A stretch of DNA of 64,000 nucleotides from JASLEW01 sp963732005 (GTDB taxonomy: Bacteria; Acidobacteriota; Thermoanaerobaculia; Multivoradales; UBA5704): positions 2,046,001 through 2,110,000 of the forward strand of contig CAVSXT010000005.1 of the NCBI GenBank assembly GCA_963732005.1. Reading direction: 5' to 3'. Made by a program: the position numbers and the translations under genes. The notes beneath the pieces were generated by a model, which was not told the DNA's origin, searched no databases, and saw nothing but the letters and a program-made list of their open reading frames with translations. Positions within the stretch are counted from its first letter, which is position 1. Each line of letters opens with the position of its first letter. Shown piece after piece: positions 41,112 to 49,893 of this stretch.

Positions 41112-42497
41112 ATGCGCGAGCCGACTGCGCGACCCTACGACGCCGTGGTGGTGGGGGCCGGAATCTCCGGGCTGGCGGCCGCCTTCCGGCTGGTGCGGGC
41201 CGGCCTGCGGGTGGCGGTGCTCGAGGCGTCGTCGCGACCGGGAGGCGCGCTGCTCACCCACGAGACGAAGGGGTTCCGCTTCGAGCTCGGACCCAACACG
41301 GTGCTCGAGAGCGATCCGAGCCTGCCGGCGTTGATCCGCGACAGCGGCCTGGAGGGCGAGCGCGTCGTCGCCGCGCCGGCGGCGCGCCGGCGGTGGGTCT
41401 GGCACGGGGGCAGGCTGCGCGAGCTGCCGGGCGGACCGCGCGCCTTCCTGCTCAGCCCGCTGTTTCCGCCGGCCGCCAAGCTGCGGCTGCTGCGCGAGCC
41501 CTGGGTGCCGGCGCCGGCGGTGGGTGGGCAGGACGAGGAGACGATCGCCGCCTTCGTGCGGCGCCGGCTGGGTGAGGCGTTCCTGGAGCGGGCGGTGGGG
41601 CCGTTCGTCTCCGGGGTCTTCGCCGGCGATCCCGAGCGGTTGGCGGTGCGCTGGGCGGCGCCCAGGATCGCGGCGCTGGAAGCCGAGCACGGCAGCCTGA
41701 TCCGCGGCGCCCTCGCCCGCCGCAAGGGCGCTCCGCGGGCGCCGCGAGGGGCCATGGTCTCGCTGCGCGGCGGCCTCGAGCAGCTGCCGCGGCACCTGGC
41801 GAGAGAGCTCGGCGTGGTGCGCTATGGGATCGCCTGCCGGGGGGTGCGGCGCGACGGCGAGCGCTTCCTGGTCGAGCACGCCGGCGGTGCCGTCGGCGCG
41901 CGGCGGGTGCTGCTGGCCGTCCCGGCGGACGTAGCGGCGGCGCTGCTCGCGGAGGTGACGGGAGGGCGCAGCCGGCTGCTGGCCGAGATCCCGTATGCCG
42001 CGGTGGCGGTGGTGGCGGCCGGTTACCGCCGCCAGGACGTGGCGCAGCCGCTGGACGGCTTCGGCTTCCTGCGCGCCCTGGGCGGCGGTGGCGCCGGCCT
42101 GCGGCTGCTCGGGTGCCTGTTCACCTCCAGCCTCTTCCCCGACCGCGCGCCGGAAGACTGCGTGGCGCTCACCGCGTTCTTCGGCGGCCGCACCGACCCC
42201 GAGGCCGCCGCCTGGAGCGACGAGCGGCTCGGCGCCGTGGCGCAGGAGGAGCTCGGCCGCGCCCTGGGGGTGCGCGGCCAGCCGCTGGCGAGCGTCGTGC
42301 GCCGCTGGCCCCGGGCCATTCCGCAATACGAGCTGGGACATGGCCGCTTCGTCGCGCTGCAAGCCGAGCTCGAGCGCGACCTGCCGGGCCTGTACCTGGC
42401 GGGCAACTACCTGCACGGCGTCTCGGTCGCCGATTGCGTGCGCGACGCCACGGCCCTGGCGGCGCGGGTCGCCGCCGGCGGCGCGGGCCGGGCCTGA
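41112..42497 (+). CDS. hemY: oxygen-dependent protoporphyrinogen/coproporphyrinogen oxidase
   Basis: The protein has 461 residues, normal for HemY. The FAD motif is AVVVGAGISGLAAAFRLVRAG followed by the Gly-rich PGGALLTHETKGFRFELGPN that is diagnostic of this family. Further conserved stretches are AVGPFVSGVFAGDPERLAVR, then MVSLRGGLEQLP, and the C-terminal FAD loop GLYLAGNYLHGVSVADCVRD. It oxidises a porphyrinogen late in heme synthesis, using O2. No other heme genes are adjacent. No convincing ribosome site precedes ATG 41112, and the short upstream gap holds the LuxR remnant. Confidence 0.9.
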   Translation: MREPTARPYDAVVVGAGISGLAAAFRLVRAGLRVAVLEASSRPGGALLTHETKGFRFELGPNTVLESDPSLPALIRDSGLEGERVVAAPAARRRWVWHGGRLRELPGGPRAFLLSPLFPPAAKLRLLREPWVPAPAVGGQDEETIAAFVRRRLGEAFLERAVGPFVSGVFAGDPERLAVRWAAPRIAALEAEHGSLIRGALARRKGAPRAPRGAMVSLRGGLEQLPRHLARELGVVRYGIACRGVRRDGERFLVEHAGGAVGARRVLLAVPADVAAALLAEVTGGRSRLLAEIPYAAVAVVAAGYRRQDVAQPLDGFGFLRALGGGGAGLRLLGCLFTSSLFPDRAPEDCVALTAFFGGRTDPEAAAWSDERLGAVAQEELGRALGVRGQPLASVVRRWPRAIPQYELGHGRFVALQAELERDLPGLYLAGNYLHGVSVADCVRDATALAARVAAGGAGRA

Positions 42498-42547
42498 GCC
42501 TGGACGGAGCGGGGAACGGGCCGGTTCCGGGCGAACGAGAATCAGGG

Positions 42548-42937
42548 TCAGTCGGTCCAGATCGCTTGGCTATAGTGCCGCCGGATGGCATCGTCCTTGG
42601 TGAGGAGCGGCGCCGGGCGCACGGCCGCCTGACCGACCAAAAGGCGATCGAATGGATCGCGAGTCCACGACTGTTGTATCGCCGCTGCGATCACCTGGGG
42701 AAAGGGCAGATCGCAGATCTTCAGGCCGATCTCCCGGTTCAGGGCCGCGACCACCTCACGGCCAGGCTTGACAGTACGCTGAATCTCGAACAGGTACTCG
42801 AGCTCGAGCTCGACTGCAGGTGAGATCATGAGCTCGCTGGTGTCGAGCAACCGGCGCACAGCGGCAGGCAAGAGCTCGAGGCGACCCGCGAACAGCCAGG
42901 CCACGACGTGCGTGTCGAGATAGATCAGGGCCGCCAT
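42548..42937 (-). CDS. vapC: PIN-domain toxin (VapC-like)
   Basis: The protein has 129 residues. The acidic set of a PIN nuclease is present: Asp8 (IYLDTHVVAWLFAG), a Glu in SPAVELELEYL, Asp in WTRDPFDRLLVGQA and a last Asp in LTKDDAIRRHY. Members cleave RNA, often tRNA or rRNA. The start ATG at 42937 overlaps the antitoxin stop by 13 bases, and the two genes are co-transcribed leftward. Confidence 0.85.
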   Translation of the reverse strand: MAALIYLDTHVVAWLFAGRLELLPAAVRRLLDTSELMISPAVELELEYLFEIQRTVKPGREVVAALNREIGLKICDLPFPQVIAAAIQQSWTRDPFDRLLVGQAAVRPAPLLTKDDAIRRHYSQAIWTD

Positions 42938-43146
42938 TCGCCGGACCAGTCGAGGTGCACGAGATCCTCAGGGGCAGCACGCAGATAGTCTCGCGGTGTG
43001 AGGCGCTCGATCCTGCTCGGCGGCTCCTCGCAGACGATCTTGAGCAGCTTGCCCCGCCGCTCGATCTCGACCGGCACACCGGTTTCCAGTACCTGGTCCA
43101 GGATGCGGTAGATGTTCTCGCGCAGCTTCGAGGCCTTGAGTCGCAT
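42925..43146 (-). CDS. Phd/YefM-like antitoxin
   Basis: The protein has 73 residues from ATG 43146. The N terminus (MRLKASKLRENIYRILDQVL) fits Phd-type DNA-binding antitoxins, followed by VEIERRGKLLKIV. The C terminus (YLRAAPEDLVHLDWSGEWRP) is the likely toxin-binding tail. No ribosome site precedes the ATG; the promoter described at 43154-43197 would start the transcript at or within a base or two of it, so translation may be leaderless. Confidence 0.75.
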   Translation of the reverse strand: MRLKASKLRENIYRILDQVLETGVPVEIERRGKLLKIVCEEPPSRIERLTPRDYLRAAPEDLVHLDWSGEWRP

Positions 43147-43153
43147 GGGTAGC

Positions 43154-43197
43154 AGGTTATCTTGATCTCGTACGTTTGTCAATCGAAGTACGTACGA
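43154..43197 (-). promoter_or_regulatory. promoter and inverted-repeat operator of the first VapBC pair
   Basis: On the minus strand a perfect -35, TTGACA (43177-43182), is followed 17 bases later by TAACCT (43154-43159). Inverted arms TCGTACGT (43168-43175) and ACGTACGA (43190-43197) flank the -35 box, their centres 22 bases apart. That is two helical turns, as expected for an autorepressing antitoxin. Confidence 0.6.
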
Positions 43198-43239
43198 TTC
43201 GCTGGATTAGAGGGGTGGGCGCGCCCCGCCAGGCCCCGA

Positions 43240-46065
43240 TCAGCGAAGGCGGATTGCTGAAGAGGTGCCGTGGGAATCCGCCGCGCCGCCGGCGAAGGTG
43301 CCGGCGAGGCTGGTGGCGCCGCCGGCCAGGCGCCAATTGAAGGTGCCGCTGACGGTACCGTGTGGTCCGCGCTCGACGAAGCGCAGCCGCACCTCGCGGC
43401 CGTCGATCGAGCCGGTCAGGTCGACCGGCGCGCGGGCGAGGAGCTGGCGGCCGTCCACCGCCCACCGCTCGCCCTCGCCGCTGATGCGGGTACCCTCCTG
43501 GCGCAGCGCGATGCGATAGGTCACCTGCAGGCCGCGATCCTCGCCGAGGCTGGTCGGATCGACGCGGTTGGTGACCTCCCACCAGCCGGCGATGTCGCCG
43601 GGAGCGCCGGAGGCGCCGGCGCTGCCGGCGCCTGGGGCCGGCGCCGGGGGCAGACCCTGGCTGGCGGCGCCTCCTCGCGGGCGGCCGGCGGCTGGCGGCG
43701 CGGTGCCTTCGGCGGCCTGCGGTCGCTGGTCGTCATCGCCGTCCGCCTGGTCGCCCGGTGCCGCGGCGGCCCCGGGCGCCGCAAGGGGCACGGTGGCGGC
43801 GGTGGCGGTTCCGGGTTCGCCGGGAGAGCCTACACCTGACCCCCCGCGCTGGTCGCCGGCCTCGGTGTCGGTGTCGGCCTCGGCCGCCGGCGCCGGTCGC
43901 GTCTGGTTCCACTCCACGGCGGGGGTCGGACCGCCGGCGCCGGGACAGGAGGGGGCGGGACCGAGGCCGGCGAGGAACAGCTCGCGTAGCGGCGGCTCGC
44001 CGCCGGCAGGGGCGCAGCCGTCGTCGAGCGCCAGTCCGGTGGCCGGATCGATCGGCAGGGAGGCGACGCCTGCCGGCGGTTCCCACCAGGCGGGCGCCTG
44101 GCGATTGGCGTAGAGCCGGCTCATCAGGCGCCGGAAGACCGGCGCCGCCAGCCGGCCGCCGGTCGCCTGGTTGGCAATCGGCCGCGGCTCGTCGAAGCCG
44201 ATCCAGACGCCGGTCACCACCTCGGTGGTGAAGCCGATGAACCAGACGTCGTTGCCGGCGGTGCTGGTGCCGGTCTTGCCGGCGGCGCGCCCGGCGAATC
44301 CCGGCGGCAGGCCAGGCGCGCCGCTGCCGCGGATCAGCGCCTCGCGCAGGGCGTCGTCGAGGAGGTAGGCGACCGCCGGATCGAGTACCTGCCGGCGGGT
44401 GGGCGGCGGCGCGGTCCACAGCGTGGTGCCATCGGCGCGCTCGACGCGGAGCACCGTCCGCGGCGCGACCTGCCAGCCCAGCGTGGCGAAGGCGGCATAG
44501 GCGGCGGTGAGCTCGAGCGGCGCCACCGAGACCGTTCCCAGCGGCATCGAGGGCTCCCGCGGCACCGGCGCGGTGATGCCGTCGGCGGCGGCAAGCGCGG
44601 TGATGCGGTCGTAGCCGACGGCCTCGGCCAGCCGCACGGTGGGCACGTTCTTGGAGCGCGCCAGCGCCTCGCGCAGGCTCACCCGGCCGTCGAAGGCGCC
44701 GTCGTAGTTGCGCGGCTCCCAGGTGCCGCCGCCGGCGAGCGGCACCACCAGCGGGGTGTCGGCGATCTGCTGGCTCAAGGGGTAGCCGCGGGCCAGGGCG
44801 GCGGCATAGACGAAGGGTTTCCAGGCGCTGCCCGCCTGGCGCCGGGCGTGCGCCACACGGTCGAACTGCGAGGTACGGTAGTCGCGGCCTCCGACCCAGG
44901 CGAGCACGTCGCCGCTGGCCGCCTGGAGGGTCACCACCGCGCCCTCGAGGTCGCGATCCTCGTCGGCCTGGCCGCCGGCGGCAGCCGCGGCGCGCGAGAA
45001 GCGTCCGAGCTTGCCGGACTCGATCGCGTGCAGCTGGCGCTCGAGCTCCTCTTCGGCGGCATGCTGGGCCGCGAGGTCGAGCGTCGTCCAGACCCGCACC
45101 GGAGTGGTGTAGAGACCCTCGCCGAAGCGCTCCTCGAGCTCGTGCCGCACTTCGTCGACGAAGTAGCGGGCCACCAGCGGTCCCTGCTGCGCGTGCGCCG
45201 GCGGCGCATGGACGCCGAGCGGCTCGCGCGCCGCGGCGGCGGCGAGCTCCGGCGCCACCCTGCCCTGCGCCGCCATGCGCGCCAGCACCAGGTTGCGCCG
45301 CGCCAGGGCGCGCTCCGGATGGCGCCGCGGATCGTAGCGGCTCGGCGCCTTGGGCAGCGCGGCGAGCAGCGCCGCCTGTGCCAGGTCGAGCCGCTCGGCC
45401 GGCCGGCCGAAGTACTGCCAGGCCGCCGCCTCGATGCCGCGGGCGCCGTTGCCGAAGGAGATGTGATTGAGGTAGAGCTCGAGGATCTCGCGCTTGCTGA
45501 AGTGGGCCTCGAGCTGTTGCGCGACGCGGATCTCGAGCAGCTTCCTGGCCGTCGTCCGCTGCTCGCCGGGGATCTCCTGGGGGTAGAGGTTGCGTGCCAA
45601 CTGCATGGCAATGGTGCTGAACCCCTGCGCGAAGCTGCATGCGCGCAGGTCGGCGGCGAGCGCGCCGGCGACGCGGCGCCAATCGACGGCGCCGTGATCG
45701 AGGAAGCGCCGGTCTTCGATCGCCACGAAGGCGGCCGGTAGGTGCGCGGGCAGGGAGGCCAGGCGGACCTCCTGCAGGTCGTCGCGGTCGAGCGTCGCGA
45801 TCACCTGGCCGTGCCGGTCGAGCAGCAGCGGCGCGCCGCCGGGCCGGAAGGCGGCGAGACGAGCGGCGTCGGGGCAGCCGGCGAAGTCGCAGGTCTGCCA
45901 GGCGGCGCCGCCGGTCAGCGCCAGCGCGTAGCCGATGGCGAGCGCCACCGCCAGGGTGCGCCGCAGCGCCGGCCGGCGGGCCACCGGTCTCCAGATCGCG
46001 TCCATGAGTACATGCAGGCGTCGCCCGCTCTCGCGCAGTCGTAGGTCTAGCCATTGCCGGTCCAT
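43240..46065 (-). CDS. class A penicillin-binding protein (PBP1A/1C-type) with extra C-terminal domain
   Basis: The protein has 941 residues. It has a membrane anchor (residues ~38-55), then a GT51 glycosyltransferase domain with catalytic Glu117 (AIEDRRFLDHGAVD) and FSTIAMQLARNLYPQE. The transpeptidase carries the three motifs: Ser413-x-x-Lys416 (GSAWKPF), SKN at 471-473, and KTGT at 597-600. Both activities should be intact. After about residue 690, a Pro/Ala/Gly/Asp-rich linker of about 100 residues leads to a beta-rich domain of about 115 residues (GDIAGWWEVTNRVDP to the end) not usual in this family. It polymerises and cross-links peptidoglycan outside the inner membrane. Confidence 0.9.
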   Translation of the reverse strand: MDRQWLDLRLRESGRRLHVLMDAIWRPVARRPALRRTLAVALAIGYALALTGGAAWQTCDFAGCPDAARLAAFRPGGAPLLLDRHGQVIATLDRDDLQEVRLASLPAHLPAAFVAIEDRRFLDHGAVDWRRVAGALAADLRACSFAQGFSTIAMQLARNLYPQEIPGEQRTTARKLLEIRVAQQLEAHFSKREILELYLNHISFGNGARGIEAAAWQYFGRPAERLDLAQAALLAALPKAPSRYDPRRHPERALARRNLVLARMAAQGRVAPELAAAAAREPLGVHAPPAHAQQGPLVARYFVDEVRHELEERFGEGLYTTPVRVWTTLDLAAQHAAEEELERQLHAIESGKLGRFSRAAAAAGGQADEDRDLEGAVVTLQAASGDVLAWVGGRDYRTSQFDRVAHARRQAGSAWKPFVYAAALARGYPLSQQIADTPLVVPLAGGGTWEPRNYDGAFDGRVSLREALARSKNVPTVRLAEAVGYDRITALAAADGITAPVPREPSMPLGTVSVAPLELTAAYAAFATLGWQVAPRTVLRVERADGTTLWTAPPPTRRQVLDPAVAYLLDDALREALIRGSGAPGLPPGFAGRAAGKTGTSTAGNDVWFIGFTTEVVTGVWIGFDEPRPIANQATGGRLAAPVFRRLMSRLYANRQAPAWWEPPAGVASLPIDPATGLALDDGCAPAGGEPPLRELFLAGLGPAPSCPGAGGPTPAVEWNQTRPAPAAEADTDTEAGDQRGGSGVGSPGEPGTATAATVPLAAPGAAAAPGDQADGDDDQRPQAAEGTAPPAAGRPRGGAASQGLPPAPAPGAGSAGASGAPGDIAGWWEVTNRVDPTSLGEDRGLQVTYRIALRQEGTRISGEGERWAVDGRQLLARAPVDLTGSIDGREVRLRFVERGPHGTVSGTFNWRLAGGATSLAGTFAGGAADSHGTSSAIRLR

Positions 46066-46334
46066 GAGACGGGGGTAGAAGCAAAGGTTCTGCCAAGCGG
46101 GCGCAGCGCACCTCGGCCGCCTCGCGGTCCGGGTGCCGCGGCGAGCCCGCCGCGCGGCGAAGGCCGGCCCGGACCCGGGTGGCGCGGCGCCGGAGCGGAG
46201 AATGGATCAAATTACATCCTTGCGGCTTTCAATCGATGCAAGCTTTCTGAGCCGGCTATGGCGGCGCGCCGGCGGCGGGAGCGTCTCGACCGCAACGTGA
46301 TGGGTGGTACAATCCGCGCCGCACTCCCGAACCC

Positions 46335-49130
46335 ATGCCAATCGCGAGCTTCGATCCCTCGAGGTATGACTGGAACGCCTGCGCGGTGCCGCCGCTGGTG
46401 ACCGCGGCAGCGATGTTGTTGCTTGGCGCGACGGTGATGGTGCGCGGCCGGGGCGCTCGCGAGGCCCGTCCTTTCGCATGGCTGGCGGCGGCGATTTGCA
46501 TATGGCTCTTCTGCTTTTCGTTCATGTACCTAGCTGCGGACGAACGCGTGGCGCTGGTCTGGGCGAAGGCGGCCTATCTCGGGATCACCTTCATTCCGGC
46601 CGCGCTCTATCACTTCACGCTGGCGGTGACGCGCAGCGAGCGCCGGCGTTGGGCCTGGGCCGGTTGGGCGGCGTCGGCGCTGTTTTGCGCGCCGGCGGTC
46701 GCCGGCGATGCGCTGCTGCGCGACCTGTACCATTACTGGTGGGGTTTCTATCCGCGCTTTCGTTGGCTGGGCGCGCCGTTCCTCGCGTACTTCTTCGCCA
46801 TGCTGGCGCTCGGCCAGTACGAGCTGTGGAGCGACTACCGGCGGTCCGAGCCGGGGACGACCCGCCGTGTGCGCACCCGGGCGCTGATGATCGGCCTGGC
46901 GATCGCGTACCTGGGGTCGTGCGACTTCCTCGCGGCCTACGGCGTGCCGCTGTATCCGTTCGGCTATCTGCCGGTCCTCGCGTTCATCCTGATCGTCGTG
47001 CACGCCATCCGCCGTCACCGGCTGGTGGATCTCACGCCGGCCTTCGCGGCCGAGCAGATCCTGGCCACCGTCGCCGACCCGGTGATCGTCTGCGATCGCG
47101 AGGGGCGCATCCGGTTCACCAACCAGGCGGCCGCCAACGTCTTCGGCTACAGCGGCGGCGAGCTGGCCGGCGCGCCGATCGATTGCCTGGAGGAGCCGCC
47201 GGCGGCGCTGGCGGAACGCCTGCGGGCGGACGCGGCCCTGGTGGTGCGGGACGAGGAGATGGTCTTTTGCGACCGCGCCGGCGACCGGATCGAGGTCCGG
47301 GTGTCGCTGTCGCCGCTGCTCGACGAGCGGCGGACACCGGTCGGGGTCGTGCTGATCGCTCGCGACGTCCGCGCCCGCAAGCGCGTCGAAGCGGCGTTGC
47401 GCGAATCGGAAGAGCGCTATCGCTTGCTTTTCGAGCGCAACCAGGCCGGGGTCTTCCGCACCTCCGTTGCCGGCGTGATCCTCGATTGCAACGATGCCTT
47501 CGCACGCATCCTGGGTTTTGCCGCCCGCGGCGAGTGCATCGGCAAGAGCATGCTCCATCATTACAAGGACCTGTGGGAACGCACCGAGCTGCTGCAGAAG
47601 ATGCGTTCCCTGGGCGGGCTCGCCGACGAGGAAGTGGCCTTGCAGCGGATCGACGGCAGCCCTGCCTGGGTGCTCGCCAACGCCACCCTGCTGGCGCCGC
47701 TGGCGCCTGGGGAAGGTGCCTTCGAGGTGCTGGAAGGGACCGTGATCGATATCACCCAGCGCAAGAACGCCGAGCGGACGATCGTTTATCAGGCCTACCA
47801 TGATGCGCTGACCGGCCTGCCCAATCGCATGCTGTTCTACGACCGGCTGGCCGAGGCGCTCACCCTGGCGCGGCGCGAGGAGCGCGGCCTGGCGGTGCTG
47901 TTCCTGGACGTCGATCAGTTCAAGCTGGTCAACGACACGCTCGGGCACGCCGCCGGCGACCGCCTGCTGGTGGAGATCGCGCGGCGGCTGCAGCAATTGG
48001 TGGGGGAGGGCGATGCGGTGGCGCGCGTCGGCGGCGACGAGTTCACGCTGCTGCTGCACCTCGTCGAGGCGGGAGACGATGCGGTACGGGCGGCGCGGAA
48101 GATCCTGGCAGCGGTCGCCAGGCCGGTCGAGGTCGACGGCCAGCGGCTGTTCCTCACCGCCAGCATCGGCATCAGCATTTATCCGGCCGACGGCGAGGAG
48201 CCGGAAGCCCTGCTGACCAACGCCGACATCGCCATGTATCGCGCCAAGGAGCTCGGGCGCAACCGCTATCAGCTCTGCACGCCGGCGATGAACGCCAAAT
48301 CGGTGGCGCGGTTGACGCTCGAGCGCGACCTGCGCCTGGCGGTGGAGCGCGGTGAGCTCGCCCTGCTGTACCAGCCGCAGGTGCGCACCGCGACCGGCCG
48401 CGTCGTGGGCGTCGAGGCGCTGTTGCGCTGGAACCACCCGCAACGCGGGCTGGTGGGGCCCGCCGACTTCATCGGCATCGCCGAGGAGACGCGGCTGATC
48501 CTGCCGATCGGCGAGTGGGTGCTGCGCACCGCCTGCGAGCAGGCGCGGCGCTGGCACCTGGACGGCTGTAACGTGCGCATCGCGGTCAACCTGTCGGCGC
48601 TGCAATTCCAGCAGCGCGGTTTGGTGGCGCTGGTGCAGGACGTCCTGGCGGAGACCGATCTGGATCCCGGACGCCTGGTGCTCGAGATCACCGAGAGCGC
48701 CGCGATGCACGACGCCGCGCTGACCGTCGAGGTGCTGTCGATGCTGCGCGCCATGGGGCTGCGCGTCGCCATCGACGATTTCGGCACCGGCCACGCCTCG
48801 TTGTCCTACCTGCGGCAGTTCCCGATCGATGCGCTGAAGATCGATCGCAGCTTCGTCTCGGACCTCGCGGCGCGCCGCGAGGGCTCGGAGATCGTCGATG
48901 CCATCATCGGGTTGGCCCACGGCCTCGACCTCGAGGTGATCGCCGAAGGAGTCGAGACCGAGGACCAGCTGCGCTTCCTGACCGAGCGCGGCTGCGAGGA
49001 GTACCAGGGTTTCCTGATCAGTCAGCCGCTTGCCGCGACCGAGGTGCCGAGGCTGTTGGACCAGGTGCAGACCGCGGTCGCCGCCGGCGGCGCGGTGCTG
49101 CGGCCGGCCGAGTCGGCGCCGCCGATGTAG
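46335..49130 (+). CDS. GGDEF-EAL protein with 7TM-like sensor and PAS domains
   Basis: The protein has 931 residues. About seven N-terminal membrane helices (residues 15-225) resemble a 7TMR-HisK-like sensor. Two PAS domains follow (about 235-350, ILATVADPVIVCDREGRI, and 360-475). The diguanylate cyclase motif GGDEF is at 566-570 and looks intact. The EAL motif is at 694-696, with DDFGTGHASLSYL and KIDRSF downstream, so the phosphodiesterase half also looks competent. It probably tunes c-di-GMP in response to a membrane or PAS signal. A TACAAT box at 46308-46313 places the transcript start close to the ATG; no ribosome site is seen. In the 269-base divergent gap upstream I see only this promoter-like element. 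Confidence 0.88.
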   Translation: MPIASFDPSRYDWNACAVPPLVTAAAMLLLGATVMVRGRGAREARPFAWLAAAICIWLFCFSFMYLAADERVALVWAKAAYLGITFIPAALYHFTLAVTRSERRRWAWAGWAASALFCAPAVAGDALLRDLYHYWWGFYPRFRWLGAPFLAYFFAMLALGQYELWSDYRRSEPGTTRRVRTRALMIGLAIAYLGSCDFLAAYGVPLYPFGYLPVLAFILIVVHAIRRHRLVDLTPAFAAEQILATVADPVIVCDREGRIRFTNQAAANVFGYSGGELAGAPIDCLEEPPAALAERLRADAALVVRDEEMVFCDRAGDRIEVRVSLSPLLDERRTPVGVVLIARDVRARKRVEAALRESEERYRLLFERNQAGVFRTSVAGVILDCNDAFARILGFAARGECIGKSMLHHYKDLWERTELLQKMRSLGGLADEEVALQRIDGSPAWVLANATLLAPLAPGEGAFEVLEGTVIDITQRKNAERTIVYQAYHDALTGLPNRMLFYDRLAEALTLARREERGLAVLFLDVDQFKLVNDTLGHAAGDRLLVEIARRLQQLVGEGDAVARVGGDEFTLLLHLVEAGDDAVRAARKILAAVARPVEVDGQRLFLTASIGISIYPADGEEPEALLTNADIAMYRAKELGRNRYQLCTPAMNAKSVARLTLERDLRLAVERGELALLYQPQVRTATGRVVGVEALLRWNHPQRGLVGPADFIGIAEETRLILPIGEWVLRTACEQARRWHLDGCNVRIAVNLSALQFQQRGLVALVQDVLAETDLDPGRLVLEITESAAMHDAALTVEVLSMLRAMGLRVAIDDFGTGHASLSYLRQFPIDALKIDRSFVSDLAARREGSEIVDAIIGLAHGLDLEVIAEGVETEDQLRFLTERGCEEYQGFLISQPLAATEVPRLLDQVQTAVAAGGAVLRPAESAPPM

Positions 49131-49225
49131 GCGGTCCGCTGGCCCGCCCGGGGGCCGCGACGCACTGCCGGCCGGGAGTTTGGATTGGGCCTGCTTTCTG
49201 GTTCGGGTTGCCTCCTCCTTACCGT

Positions 49226-49236
49226 GGTAATATACC
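49226..49236 (+). promoter_or_regulatory. palindrome overlapping a -10-like box before the second VapBC pair
   Basis: GGTAATATACC is a near-perfect palindrome and contains TAATAT, a -10-like hexamer, ending four bases before the antitoxin ATG at 49240. The transcript would start at the ATG, again suggesting leaderless translation and autorepression by the AbrB-type protein. The -35 is weak. Confidence 0.35.
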
Positions 49237-49239
49237 CTT

Positions 49240-49500
49240 ATGGCGATTGCTCACTCGAAGCTGACGGCGCAGGGTCAGATCTCCGTGCCGGCCGAGGTCA
49301 GGCGGCGGCTCGGCATTGGACCGGGCTCGATCCTGGAATGGGAGCAGGAGGACGGGCGAATCGTGGTCCGGCGGGCCGGCCGCTACAGCTCGGAGGAGAT
49401 CCATCGAGCGCTCTTCCCCGAGGCACCTCGACCCCGGACGCTCGCAGAGCTCGAGCAGGGTGTGTCGCGGCACGTGAAGAGCCGCCATGCGCGCCGTTGA
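49240..49500 (+). CDS. AbrB-type (SpoVT) antitoxin
   Basis: The protein has 86 residues. The swapped-hairpin AbrB fold is clear: HSKLTAQGQISVPAEVRRRL, then GIGPGSILEWEQEDGRIVVR. The C terminus, rich in Arg and Glu, would bind the toxin. It overlaps the toxin gene by 14 bases, the normal order for AbrB/PIN pairs. Confidence 0.87.
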   Translation: MAIAHSKLTAQGQISVPAEVRRRLGIGPGSILEWEQEDGRIVVRRAGRYSSEEIHRALFPEAPRPRTLAELEQGVSRHVKSRHARR

Positions 49501-49873
49501 CACCAACCTGCTGGTCCGGCTGGCGACGCGGGACGACGTTCGGCAGACCGCCGCCGCCGAGGCCTTCGTGGCCGGCGGCGCCTGGGTCCCTCATCTCGCC
49601 CTGATCGAGGCCATGTGGGTGCTGGCATCGCTCTACGAGCTTGGTCCCGAGAAGATCGCGACGGCCGTCGCGATGTTCCTGCATCACCGAGATCTCACCA
49701 TTCAAGACGCCGAGGTGGTGGCGGCTGCGCTCGAGCAGTTTCGGCAGCGCCCGGGGCTGGGCTTCTCCGATTGCCTGATCCTGGAGACGGCGCGGAAGGC
49801 CGGCCATCTGCCGCTCGGGACGTTCGACCGCGAGCTCGGCAAGCTGGCAGGGGCGCAGCGCCTGGAATCCTGA
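49487..49873 (+). CDS. vapC: PIN-domain toxin (VapC-like), second pair
   Basis: The protein has 128 residues. The PIN acidic residues are present: Asp5 (AVDTNLLVRLATRDD), Glu in HLALIEAMWVL, Asp in LGFSDCLILETARKAG and Asp in GTFDRELGKL. It is a predicted ribonuclease, kept in check by the AbrB-type protein. It is unlike the first VapC in sequence, so the two pairs are independent. Confidence 0.87.
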   Translation: MRAVDTNLLVRLATRDDVRQTAAAEAFVAGGAWVPHLALIEAMWVLASLYELGPEKIATAVAMFLHHRDLTIQDAEVVAAALEQFRQRPGLGFSDCLILETARKAGHLPLGTFDRELGKLAGAQRLES

Positions 49874-49893
49874 ATGGGGCAGGCGGCCCCGCG

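Noticed and set aside
46066..46334. Possible c-di-GMP riboswitch before the GGDEF-EAL gene
   Set aside because: No GEMM-like conserved sequence is visible and the predicted transcript start leaves almost no leader.
46530..48920. 796-codon antisense frame opposite the GGDEF-EAL gene
   Set aside because: No motifs, and the plus strand encodes intact GGDEF and EAL signatures.
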